From NCBI RefSeq assembly GCF_022012335.1, contig NZ_JAKLTO010000003.1, forward strand, positions 372,001 to 436,000: a stretch of DNA of 64,000 nucleotides. The letters run 5' to 3'. The notes below the pieces were generated by a model, which was not told the DNA's origin, made no database searches, and saw only the letters and a program-made list of their open reading frames with translations. This document shows positions 28,687 to 36,658 of the stretch, piece after piece. A program made the position numbers and the translations under genes. Source of the DNA: Flavobacterium sp. SM15. GTDB lineage: Bacteria; Bacteroidota; Bacteroidia; Flavobacteriales; Flavobacteriaceae. Positions within the stretch are counted from its first letter, which is position 1. Each line of letters opens with the position of its first letter.

Positions 28687-29418
28687 TTAAAACTTAATTT
28701 CCAGCTTTTCAGAAACCAATAATTCGTTTTGATAATACTCAAACCACCATTGATTATTTTTGGTAAAGACCACCCCTTGTTTAGAGTCTTTTTGAGCAAT
28801 AAATAAATTAGTTTGAGAGGTTTTGTAGAGCTTCATAACAACTTTTGGTGTTTTATCCACCAATTGAAAACCATAAGCTGTTGCTTGCGGATACCATAGA
28901 TTGTCATTTTGATTTTTTGTTATCACTGAAGATGATTCAACGTGAAGCTTTTCTGGCGCAGTAATTAATTCTGTTTTAATACTTTCCCCATGCTTCGCGT
29001 TCGATTTTAATTGTTCAACTGACTTTCCTACTTCCCTGAATGCCTGAATATAAGCTACTTTATATTCTTTCTCATTACTTTTACCCTCAACCGAAGTGAA
29101 AACAACTTGATTCTGACAGTCTTTCAATTCCAACACAATTTTGGTGATAAACATACTGCTTTTTCCCTTCATATCAGCATACAAAGCATTGCATCGGTTC
29201 TCTGCTAAATCTTCCGGCAAGATATCATTCTCATAAAAAACCTGATAACCTTGTTTCTCAAAAACCATTTTGGTTAATGCACTAAGGTTGTATTTATTCG
29301 GCTCGTCTAAAAAACTATATTTAACCGGAACTATAATGTATTTGTAATCATTTGCTTTTTGAGCAATCAATATTCCGCAAAAGAAAAAGGCAATCAGTAA
29401 AAAAAGCAATCGTTTCAT
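28687..29418 (-). CDS. Secreted protein of unknown function
   Basis: 243 residues with a clear signal peptide (MKRLLFLLIAFFFCGILIAQ). The mature part begins NDYKYIIVPVKYSFLDEPN and contains a mixed alpha/beta region around residues 40-110; no catalytic motif is recognised. Last gene of a packed five-gene operon (ABC ATPase, permease, DUF3299-like, YjjG-like, this), 1 nt after the phosphatase gene. Convergent with rarA. Function unknown; I recall similar proteins only from Flavobacteriia. Confidence 0.7.
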   Translation of the reverse strand: MKRLLFLLIAFFFCGILIAQKANDYKYIIVPVKYSFLDEPNKYNLSALTKMVFEKQGYQVFYENDILPEDLAENRCNALYADMKGKSSMFITKIVLELKDCQNQVVFTSVEGKSNEKEYKVAYIQAFREVGKSVEQLKSNAKHGESIKTELITAPEKLHVESSSVITKNQNDNLWYPQATAYGFQLVDKTPKVVMKLYKTSQTNLFIAQKDSKQGVVFTKNNQWWFEYYQNELLVSEKLEIKF

Positions 29419-29419
29419 C

Positions 29420-30109
29420 CTATAAAATAGTTTTTAGATCTGTTAAATTAAATATCTGTCTTACATCAGCTGTAATGTTAACTCTGGCTTCATTAAAAAA
29501 AACGGCGTCCAAACCAATATTCAAGGCACCTTCAATGTCGGCATCAAAACTGTCTCCAACCATCACACTTGATTCTTTATTTGTATTGGCTAAATCCAGC
29601 GCAAATTCAAAAATCTTTGGGTTTGGTTTCTTTACACCTGCCATTTCAGAATTTGTTACCGTAGAAAAATAATGCTCAATATTAGAGTTTTTTAGTTTTC
29701 CGTATTGCACCTCCTGAAATCCATTGGTAATGATATGAAGGTGATATTTAGGCTTAAGATATTCCAAAATTTCTATCGCTCCTTCAAAAAGATGATTGAA
29801 CGTAGGCAGATAACGAATATATTCCTCTGAAATCAAATCAATAGTCTCCAAATCAATAGCGTGCGGAATTTGATCAAAGGTTTCCTTTAGCCTTTTATAA
29901 CGCAGTTCAATATGGTTGATTTTTTCTTCCCGAAACAACACCCAGTACTTGAGGTTAATCGGAACGTAATGTTTCAGAAATTCGTCTAAATCAACATCTA
30001 TAGCATGCTTTTTGAAAATTGCATCAAAAGTTAAAGCAGAATTTCGTTCAAAATCCCAAAGCGTGTGGTCCAGATCGAAAAAGATATCGGTTTTATTTAA
30101 GAATCGCAT
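29420..30109 (-). CDS. HAD-family phosphatase, YjjG-type nucleotidase
   Basis: 229 residues. HAD motif I FFDLDHTLWDFE (nucleophile Asp12, Asp14), helical cap, motif II IITNG, motif III Lys in GVKKPNPKIF, motif IV MVGDSFDADIEGA. Length and DHTLWDF spelling match YjjG, which dephosphorylates non-canonical pyrimidine nucleotides (house-cleaning). Separated by 1 nt from both neighbours, so it is translated with them. Confidence 0.88.
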   Translation of the reverse strand: MRFLNKTDIFFDLDHTLWDFERNSALTFDAIFKKHAIDVDLDEFLKHYVPINLKYWVLFREEKINHIELRYKRLKETFDQIPHAIDLETIDLISEEYIRYLPTFNHLFEGAIEILEYLKPKYHLHIITNGFQEVQYGKLKNSNIEHYFSTVTNSEMAGVKKPNPKIFEFALDLANTNKESSVMVGDSFDADIEGALNIGLDAVFFNEARVNITADVRQIFNLTDLKTIL

Positions 30110-30110
30110 A

Positions 30111-30650
30111 CTATTTGGCTCCTTTTACAATCACAGCATCCTCAATATGGTAAATCCAGTCGTCTACATCGGTTTCATTTGATCGGAAGGTTCCAACCAG
30201 AGTCACGTATTGATCGGTTCTCAGCTTTGGAGTTTCACCTCTGAATTTAATTCCGGCAATGGTTTCCGGCCCTGATTTCCCGCAAAAGAAACACGAAGCA
30301 AAAACATTTTTACTGATTGCGAAATTCTTATTGTCAATAGGAACAATGAAACCACTAATGGCAACGCGCTTTTTGTTGGTCAGTTTTAATTTCGGATTTA
30401 CCTGAGGAAACATCACTTCACCATAAGTTTTATCTTTTTTCTTGACAAACTTGATATCACCCAAGAGCTTCCAGGTTAACGTATCCGGGTTTTTCTGCAA
30501 AAAATTCAATTCGGTCGAAAAACTAATAAAGCCCGCTTTTTGAAGAGTACGCGATTTAAAACCAACCGCTTGTTCCTTTGGATGATAAAACGCTTCCAAA
30601 GTCAAAAGTACTGTAATTAAAGCCACTAATAATACAAACTGCTTACGCAT
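30111..30650 (-). CDS. DUF3299-like exported protein with a CxxC motif
   Basis: 179 residues; hydrophobic N-terminus (residues 5-21) is a signal peptide or anchor. A small beta-rich domain contains ISGFIVPIDNKNFA followed by FASCFFCGKSGPE (Cys120, Cys123), an arrangement that reminds me of DUF3299 (GYVVPL...). It starts inside the 3' end of the permease gene (8-nt overlap), so it very likely works with that ABC transporter. In Pseudomonas a DUF3299-like gene neighbours a similar ABC system within the Zur (zinc) regulon, as I remember it; metal handling is therefore an inference here. Confidence 0.6.
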   Translation of the reverse strand: MRKQFVLLVALITVLLTLEAFYHPKEQAVGFKSRTLQKAGFISFSTELNFLQKNPDTLTWKLLGDIKFVKKKDKTYGEVMFPQVNPKLKLTNKKRVAISGFIVPIDNKNFAISKNVFASCFFCGKSGPETIAGIKFRGETPKLRTDQYVTLVGTFRSNETDVDDWIYHIEDAVIVKGAK

Positions 30651-31857
30651 GAGATAAAGTTTTTGATATATTAAGTCGATAGGCTTTTACTGCCGGTATA
30701 AGTGCGGCTAAAAATCCTACGGACAAGGTTACTAAAAATAAGATCCCTTCCTTCTGCCAAACGAATTCCAAAGGATTGAACGCAATTTTGAAATCCTGAT
30801 CGGAAGATTTGGAAATGAACCACAAGGCTATCCTACCAAGAATTGTTCCAAAAATGAATCCCATAACACACAAAATAAGACTTTCAACAACTACAACCCG
30901 CAGCAATTGAATTCTAGAAGCGCCCTGAATACGCAGTAATGCAAACTCATATTTACGCTCTTTAAGTGTATTGAACAGAGCAATAAAAATACTGATTCCC
31001 GAAATGAGCATAATCCCGTAAGCGAGGTATTGCAAGGCATCTAAACCGATTCCGAAAAGGGTGAACAATCGGTTGATTTCGATTGCCGGGGAAGCAGCCT
31101 GCATTTTTGTGTTTTGGGCAATCATTCGGGGCCACAACACAATTCCCATTTTGTTTCGGAATTTAATCAGTACCGCTGTTATTTCCTTTCCATCTTCTGA
31201 GATCATTTCCTCGGTATGATGTTCTTCGCCTTGCTCATGTTCGTGAACATCATGCATTGCCCAAACACTTTGAATGTTTGACAAAATCAAATTGTCTACC
31301 ACTTTTCCGGTTTTCGATGCAATTCCCACCACTTTATACGATGATTCTTCGTGCTTTTCTCCTTCCTTAGCATCGCCATGAGCGCCAAAAAAAGTATCGC
31401 CAACCTTTAAATTGAGCTTATGGGCAATTTCGCTACCTAAAACTACTTCAAAAGTATTAGAGAACATAGTGCCTTTTTCAACAGTTCCGCCAAATTTGGA
31501 TAAATATGCAGGTGTAGTTCCCAAAATTTTAAATCCTAGGTAATTATCCCCGTAAGCCAGTGGGATTGCAGATTTCACAAACGGATTCTGCATCCAGGTT
31601 TTTGCTTCCGAATAATCAATGTTTCCCGTTGGTGCGTCCATCTGATATACAGCAGACAACACCAATTGCAAAGGACTTCCTTGCGCTCCCAAAACCAAAT
31701 CAATATCATCGGCATTACTGGAAAACTGCTCCTCAAATTGCTTCTGCAATAAAATTAAAACAGTAATAATGGCAACACTCGACATCAACAAAAGAATGCT
31801 CAAGGCAGTATTTAAAGGTTTAAACCAAGTATTTCTCCAAGCTAATTTCCCAATCAT
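30643..31857 (-). CDS. ABC transporter permease, MacB/LolC-FtsX type, with His-rich periplasmic loop
   Basis: 404 residues: TM1 (~18-37), a large periplasmic domain (~40-265), then three TM helices (~272-296, ~322-345, ~372-392), the FtsX/MacB topology, with LKERKYEFALLRIQGASRIQ typical of the cytosolic loop. Residues 202-214 are packed with His and acids (HDVHEHEQGEEHH), a likely metal-binding stretch. Such type VII ABC proteins transduce ATP hydrolysis to periplasmic work rather than carry solutes across the inner membrane. Its ATG overlaps the ATPase stop (ATGA, 31854-31857). Confidence 0.88.
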   Translation of the reverse strand: MIGKLAWRNTWFKPLNTALSILLLMSSVAIITVLILLQKQFEEQFSSNADDIDLVLGAQGSPLQLVLSAVYQMDAPTGNIDYSEAKTWMQNPFVKSAIPLAYGDNYLGFKILGTTPAYLSKFGGTVEKGTMFSNTFEVVLGSEIAHKLNLKVGDTFFGAHGDAKEGEKHEESSYKVVGIASKTGKVVDNLILSNIQSVWAMHDVHEHEQGEEHHTEEMISEDGKEITAVLIKFRNKMGIVLWPRMIAQNTKMQAASPAIEINRLFTLFGIGLDALQYLAYGIMLISGISIFIALFNTLKERKYEFALLRIQGASRIQLLRVVVVESLILCVMGFIFGTILGRIALWFISKSSDQDFKIAFNPLEFVWQKEGILFLVTLSVGFLAALIPAVKAYRLNISKTLSHA

Positions 31858-32483
31858 GACAATACAATTTGATTTAAAAAACGTTCCTTTAATCGGGAAT
31901 CGTGGGTAACGATGACCATTGCCGTTTTGTATTCTTTAGCCAGTTTATCAAGTAAATTTGCTACTTTGAACGCGTTTTCGTCGTCCAAGCTTGAAGTAGG
32001 TTCATCAGCTAAAACTACTTTCGGCTCATTAATTAATGCTCTTGCTATAGAAACCCTTTGTTGTTGCCCCACACTTAATTGGGAAGGTAATTTGTGTAAT
32101 TGTTCTTTTAAATCGAGATGCTCAAGTAGATTTTTTGCCTTTTCACGCGCTTGCTTTCCACTGGCCAGCCAAGAAGCCAACAGTACGTTTTCCAGAACTG
32201 TAAACGAGGTTATAAAATGATTTTCCTGCAAAACCAAACCGATATTCTTCCCGCGAAAATGATCCAACTTTCGCTCGGAAAACTGTTCGATGTTCGTATT
32301 ATTAATAATCACTTCGCCTGATTCCGCATGTAGTAACCCGCCCAGAATATGCAACAAAGTAGTTTTTCCTTTTCCAGAACCTCCTGTAATCAGACAAGTT
32401 TCCCCTTCCTGACAAACAAGATCGGGAAATTGAAAAGTAACTGTTTTTCCGTAAGAGAACGTGATGTTTTTTGTGCTTATCAT
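31854..32483 (-). CDS. ABC transporter ATP-binding protein (LolD/MacB-like)
   Basis: 209 residues. Walker A GGSGKGKTT (34-42), Q-loop LQENHF, signature LSVGQQQR (136-143), Walker B VVLADEPTSSLD with catalytic Glu161, H-loop VTHD. Size and motifs match the LolD/FtsE/MacB-N group. First gene of the five-gene operon running to 28687. Confidence 0.93.
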   Translation of the reverse strand: MISTKNITFSYGKTVTFQFPDLVCQEGETCLITGGSGKGKTTLLHILGGLLHAESGEVIINNTNIEQFSERKLDHFRGKNIGLVLQENHFITSFTVLENVLLASWLASGKQAREKAKNLLEHLDLKEQLHKLPSQLSVGQQQRVSIARALINEPKVVLADEPTSSLDDENAFKVANLLDKLAKEYKTAMVIVTHDSRLKERFLNQIVLS

Positions 32484-32673
32484 TTTTGAATCTTCAATTC
32501 TAATAGAACCGGGTGCAATTTAGGAATTTGAAAAGGATTATCCTCTTAAAGAAAAATTAATCTGTTGTAATTCGTCAAACTGTAAAACCAGAACAAAAAC
32601 CGTTTTGTTAACACTCCAATCTCAAGACCACAATTTTAATTTTTTTCCTACGTTATAATCAAAAACGAAAATA

Positions 32674-33261
32674 ATGAAACTGATCTATTCTTTATTGATT
32701 TTCTGGACTTTTCTTCTTCCTATCAACTTACAGGACAAGTTTTTCATCAAACTCTCTGATGCCGCACTTTCCCTCACAAAAGAAAGTGTAACCTACGATC
32801 CCAGCTATGTTTCTGTAAAATATCCTAATGGTGATGTTCCCAAAAACAAAGGCGTCTGTACCGATGTGGTAATTCGAGCTTACCGAAAACTAGGCATCGA
32901 TTTACAAAAGGAAGTTCATCTGGACATGAAAAGTAATTTTTCGCACTATCCGAACTTAAAAAAATGGGGATTAAAAAAGCCGGACACCAATATCGATCAC
33001 CGGAGAGTGCCTAATCTTGAAGTTTTCTTTACACGAAAAGGTCAAAAACTGAACATTTCTGAAAATCCGGACGATTACAAAACCGGAGAACTCGTTACTT
33101 GGATGATTAACGAAAAACTGCCTCACATAGGAATTGTCACAAATAAAAAATCACCGGACGGAAAACGCCCGATGATTGTTCATAATGTGGGTGCCGGACA
33201 AGTTTTGGAGGATTGTTTATTCTCTTATAAAATTGTCGGGCATTACAAGTTTTCTAATTGA
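32674..33261 (+). CDS. DUF1287-family secreted protein (NlpC/P60-like fold suspected)
   Basis: 195 residues with a short signal-like N-terminus (~1-19). DUF1287 hallmarks: DPSYVSVKYPNGDVPKNKGV, then CTDVVIRAYRKLGIDLQ (Cys62), HYP, NLEVFFTRKG and LPHIGIV (His151). The Cys/His layout suggests a papain-like amidase working on cell wall or a peptide, as proposed for related folds; no activity is established to my knowledge. Its last 8 nt overlap the 3' end of mpl on the other strand. Confidence 0.85.
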   Translation: MKLIYSLLIFWTFLLPINLQDKFFIKLSDAALSLTKESVTYDPSYVSVKYPNGDVPKNKGVCTDVVIRAYRKLGIDLQKEVHLDMKSNFSHYPNLKKWGLKKPDTNIDHRRVPNLEVFFTRKGQKLNISENPDDYKTGELVTWMINEKLPHIGIVTNKKSPDGKRPMIVHNVGAGQVLEDCLFSYKIVGHYKFSN

Positions 33262-34609
33262 TCAGCGCTTTAACTTCATCAAAATTAAGTCCTCCATAAT
33301 TCCCGGAACTCATTAGTAGTAAAGCAGAATTTTCCAAATCTTTATTGAACAAGAAGTTTTTAAACTCTTCCGGATTGGTATAAATAATCAAATCGTTGCG
33401 TTTGAAAGCTTGGGCAATTTGCTCATAAGTAACCTCTTCCAATTGTTTAATCTTAACCGCATCAGGTGAGTAAAAAACCACTGCCACATCTGCATTATCC
33501 AGTGCTCCTTCATATTCTTTCAAAAATGCTGCATTTAGACTGCTGTAAGTATGAAGTTCCAAACACGCCACCAAAGTTCTATTTGGATATTGCTCTTTTA
33601 CCGCTTTGGTTGTAGCAGCCACTTTACTTGGTGAATGGGCAAAATCTTTATAAGCAACTTTGGTTTTTCCCTCAGCTATCTTTTCCAAACGTTTGGAAGC
33701 TCCTTTAAAACTGGCAATAGCTTCATAAAATTCTGCTTCATCTACGCCCATGTTTTGACAAATCCATTTCGCTCCAGCCAAGTTGTTTAGGTTATGCGCT
33801 CCGAAAACTTCAATTGGCATTGGTCCTTCCGGAGTTTCCAACAAAGTAACGCCATTTTCGACAGTATACTGCGGAGTATGATAAGCTATTTTTCGAATTG
33901 GATTGGTTGCGGCTTCCGCTACGCGTTTTACTTCGGGATCGTTTTCGTTGTACACCAAAATTCCTCCGTTGGTTATCTTCTGAATGAAAACCTCGAACTG
34001 TTCCACATAATTTTCATAAGTAGGAAACACGTTGATATGATCCCAGGCAATTCCTGAAATCAAGGCGATATTTGGCTGGTACAAATGAAACTTTGGCCTT
34101 CTATCCATTGGTGAGGACAAGTATTCATCTCCTTCCAAAACAATAAAATCGTTTTCTTCGGTTAAGTGAACCATCGTATCAAAACCTTCTAATTGCGCAC
34201 CCACCATGTAATCCACATTGATTCCGTGGTAATGCATCACATGAAGAATCATAGAAGTAATGGTCGTTTTACCATGAGAACCACCAATAACCACGCGGGT
34301 TTTATTTTTGGATTGCTCGTATAAAAATTCAGGATAGGAAAAAATTTTCAAGCCTAATTCCTGTGCTTTAAGTAATTCCGGATTATCGGCTTTGGCATGC
34401 ATCCCCAAGATAATTGCTTCGATGTCGGAAGTGATTTTTTCTGGAAACCACCCCATTTCCGCAGGCAACAAACCTTTCTTTTCCAAACGGGATTTAGACG
34501 GTTCAAAAATAGCGTCATCGCTACCGGTTACTTGATATCCTTTACTGTGTAAGGCTAAGGCCAAATTGTGCATGGCAGCTCCGCCAATTGCTATAAAATG
34601 TGTACGCAT
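33254..34609 (-). CDS. mpl: UDP-N-acetylmuramate:L-Ala-gamma-D-Glu-meso-DAP ligase (murein tripeptide ligase)
   Basis: 451 residues, Mur ligase family: Rossmann N-terminus HFIAIGGAAMHNLALALHSK with GSDDAIFEPS, ATP loop GGSHGKTTITSM (109-120), central EGDEYLSSPMDRRPKF (Mpl-type), and GAHNLNNLAGA. Attaches recycled murein tripeptide to UDP-MurNAc. Length and the DRRPKF segment separate it from MurC. Probably co-transcribed with the TPR gene 18 nt upstream. Confidence 0.92.
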   Translation of the reverse strand: MRTHFIAIGGAAMHNLALALHSKGYQVTGSDDAIFEPSKSRLEKKGLLPAEMGWFPEKITSDIEAIILGMHAKADNPELLKAQELGLKIFSYPEFLYEQSKNKTRVVIGGSHGKTTITSMILHVMHYHGINVDYMVGAQLEGFDTMVHLTEENDFIVLEGDEYLSSPMDRRPKFHLYQPNIALISGIAWDHINVFPTYENYVEQFEVFIQKITNGGILVYNENDPEVKRVAEAATNPIRKIAYHTPQYTVENGVTLLETPEGPMPIEVFGAHNLNNLAGAKWICQNMGVDEAEFYEAIASFKGASKRLEKIAEGKTKVAYKDFAHSPSKVAATTKAVKEQYPNRTLVACLELHTYSSLNAAFLKEYEGALDNADVAVVFYSPDAVKIKQLEEVTYEQIAQAFKRNDLIIYTNPEEFKNFLFNKDLENSALLLMSSGNYGGLNFDEVKALIN

Positions 34610-34627
34610 TTATAAAATCATGTAATG

Positions 34628-35311
34628 TTATGCTTCAAAATCAGACTTTAACTGTCTTGCTTTTTCGACCGCTTTTAATTTGTTCAAATATAAATCATAA
34701 AGCTTTTCGAAAGTAGTTTTGGAGCGACCAATTTCGTGGGCTTTTTTCAAATTATCTTCCGCGCTTTTGTAGCGTTTAAAATACACATCGATATAACCTT
34801 TTGCCAAATAACCATCAACTTTAGAAAGCTGAAGCAGTTGGCCGGCATACTTTTGTGCCTTGGTTTCGCTTCCGCCCACAATTCCAGGAAGTTCGATATA
34901 ATACATCACCAATGCCCAGCGCGTATTAATATGTTTTGAATCCAAAACCGCTGCCGTTTCAAAAGCTTTTTCAATATCATCGAGCATTCCAAAAGCCTTA
35001 ATCTTGCTTACGTCTTTAGCCTTCATCCCTAAAGCCCCACCAAATTTATAATGATAATCAGCATTTTTAGGATAAGTTGTCTTTAACTTTCTGAAGTAAT
35101 CAATGGACACATCCCATTGTTTTTGATAACCTGCCACTTCCCCCAAATATTCCATGCTTTTAGGATCATTTGGTTTTTGCTTTAGATATTTCTCAAACAA
35201 GATTTTAGCCGAAGCATACTTCTTTTGTTCAAAAAGCAATTGTGCCTTCTCAAAATCGGATTGTGACCAAAGCAGTAGCGGAAAAAGTAAAAGAAAAAAA
35301 AGTTGCTTCAT
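34628..35311 (-). CDS. Exported TPR-repeat protein
   Basis: 227 residues with a signal peptide (MKQLFFLLLFPLLLWSQ). Tetratricopeptide repeats: FEQKKYASAKILFEKYLKQK, DYHYKFGGALGMKAKDVS, YFKRYKSAEDNLKKAHEIGR. A periplasmic scaffold without catalytic motif. 18 nt before mpl on the same strand; divergent from the next gene. Confidence 0.85.
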   Translation of the reverse strand: MKQLFFLLLFPLLLWSQSDFEKAQLLFEQKKYASAKILFEKYLKQKPNDPKSMEYLGEVAGYQKQWDVSIDYFRKLKTTYPKNADYHYKFGGALGMKAKDVSKIKAFGMLDDIEKAFETAAVLDSKHINTRWALVMYYIELPGIVGGSETKAQKYAGQLLQLSKVDGYLAKGYIDVYFKRYKSAEDNLKKAHEIGRSKTTFEKLYDLYLNKLKAVEKARQLKSDFEA

Positions 35312-35315
35312 GGTT

Positions 35316-35323
35316 CAAAAATA
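35316..35323 (-). promoter_or_regulatory. -7 box directly before the TPR gene
   Basis: TATTTTTG on the minus strand, ending 4 nt before the ATG, implying a very short or no leader. No TTG at the right upstream distance. Confidence 0.4.
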
Positions 35324-35409
35324 GGCATTTACAACAAAATAAAATAAACTCTTTTTCGTATTTAAAATCAAAATTTAAATGTAGTATATTGCTGATAAAT
35401 TAAAACAGA

Positions 35410-36591
35410 ATGAAACAAATTCTATCAATTGTCTTATTCATCTCATTGTCGAAATCTTTTTCCCAAACAAAAATTTCAGGGATTGTTCGTGACGGGACCA
35501 CAAAAGAACCTTTAGCGGGAGCTTCCATTTTTGCACCCAACACGACCAATGGCGGCGCAACCAACCAAGAAGGGCTATTCTCCTTTACCTTATCAGAGCA
35601 TCAAAATGAAGTTTTAATCACTTATGTAGGTTATGATAATGTTTTGGTACCCGCATCTTCACTAGCCAATCCAAATCAAACAAGTGTTATTTACCTGAAT
35701 CCGGTTGTTAACCAATTAAAGGAAGTGGTGATCTCTAAAATGAGTGCCAAAGAACGTGAAAAACACCTGGAAACTTTTAAAAATGAATTCATCGGAAGAG
35801 GAAAAATCGCGGAACAAACCAAAATAGTAAACCCTGAAGTTTTAAATTTCCAGCTCAATACAGAAAAGACAATCCTAACCACTACTGCTGATGTGCCTAT
35901 AGTTTTGATTAATGAAAAGACCGGTTATGAGATTTCATACAACTTGGTCTTCTTTGAATCTAAAACACTAAAAGAAAACAACTTTCAAAAGGAAACCGTT
36001 TACTTTGGCTATCCTTTCTTTAAAGAAATCATTGCGGAGCGAAAACTAAATGCTGATAAAATTTCCAAAACACGTCAAGAATTGTATAAAGGATCCATTC
36101 TTCATTTCATGCGCTCACTATTTAACAATTCATGTAAAAAGGAAGGCTTTACCATGAGAAAATTCAAATATGAGCCAAATCCTAACTATCCAACCGAAGA
36201 AACCATTTCAAAAATGTGGAAGGATTACAAGGAAAACAAACGTTCTTATCCGGAAATTCCAAGTAAATACATTATAACTCATAACCCAACTTACTGCAAT
36301 GAAGAACAACTTATTGATGAGAAAGAAAACAGGAAGCTTCTTTATTTCGAAGATTACCTTTCTGTAGTTTACAAAAATGCAAAAGAAGAAACGAAATACA
36401 TCTTTTTAAACCATTTACATGCTGGTAATTTCCAAAGATCCCAACTCAAAATCACAAGCAGTGATCCTATTGAAATTTTCAAAAACGGAAGTGTTTCACA
36501 ACCGCAACGCTTAGCAACTTATGGTTATATGGGCTGGAAAAAAGTAGGAGAGCTTCTTCCTTTTGATTATAACCCCGAAGTTACCCCATAA
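35410..36591 (+). CDS. Exported protein with carboxypeptidase-D regulatory-like domain
   Basis: 393 residues; signal peptide ending around SKSFSQ. Residues ~20-105 are a CarboxypepD_reg-like beta-sandwich (KISGIVRDGTTKEPLAGASI, TYVGYDN). The rest is a family of unknown function common in Bacteroidota, often on envelope proteins; it contains no TonB plug or barrel signature. Single gene, closed by a bidirectional terminator. Confidence 0.8.
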   Translation: MKQILSIVLFISLSKSFSQTKISGIVRDGTTKEPLAGASIFAPNTTNGGATNQEGLFSFTLSEHQNEVLITYVGYDNVLVPASSLANPNQTSVIYLNPVVNQLKEVVISKMSAKEREKHLETFKNEFIGRGKIAEQTKIVNPEVLNFQLNTEKTILTTTADVPIVLINEKTGYEISYNLVFFESKTLKENNFQKETVYFGYPFFKEIIAERKLNADKISKTRQELYKGSILHFMRSLFNNSCKKEGFTMRKFKYEPNPNYPTEETISKMWKDYKENKRSYPEIPSKYIITHNPTYCNEEQLIDEKENRKLLYFEDYLSVVYKNAKEETKYIFLNHLHAGNFQRSQLKITSSDPIEIFKNGSVSQPQRLATYGYMGWKKVGELLPFDYNPEVTP

Positions 36592-36594
36592 AAA

Positions 36595-36626
36595 AAACCA
36601 GATATTCTACAATATCTGGTTTTCAA
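36595..36626. terminator. Bidirectional terminator
   Basis: Perfect 12-bp stem AAACCAGATATT / AATATCTGGTTT with loop CTAC, A-run before and T-run after; lies between convergent genes ending at 36591 (+) and 36659 (-). Confidence 0.9.
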
Positions 36627-36658
36627 TTTTCTCATCCCAAAGGATGATTATTTTCAAA

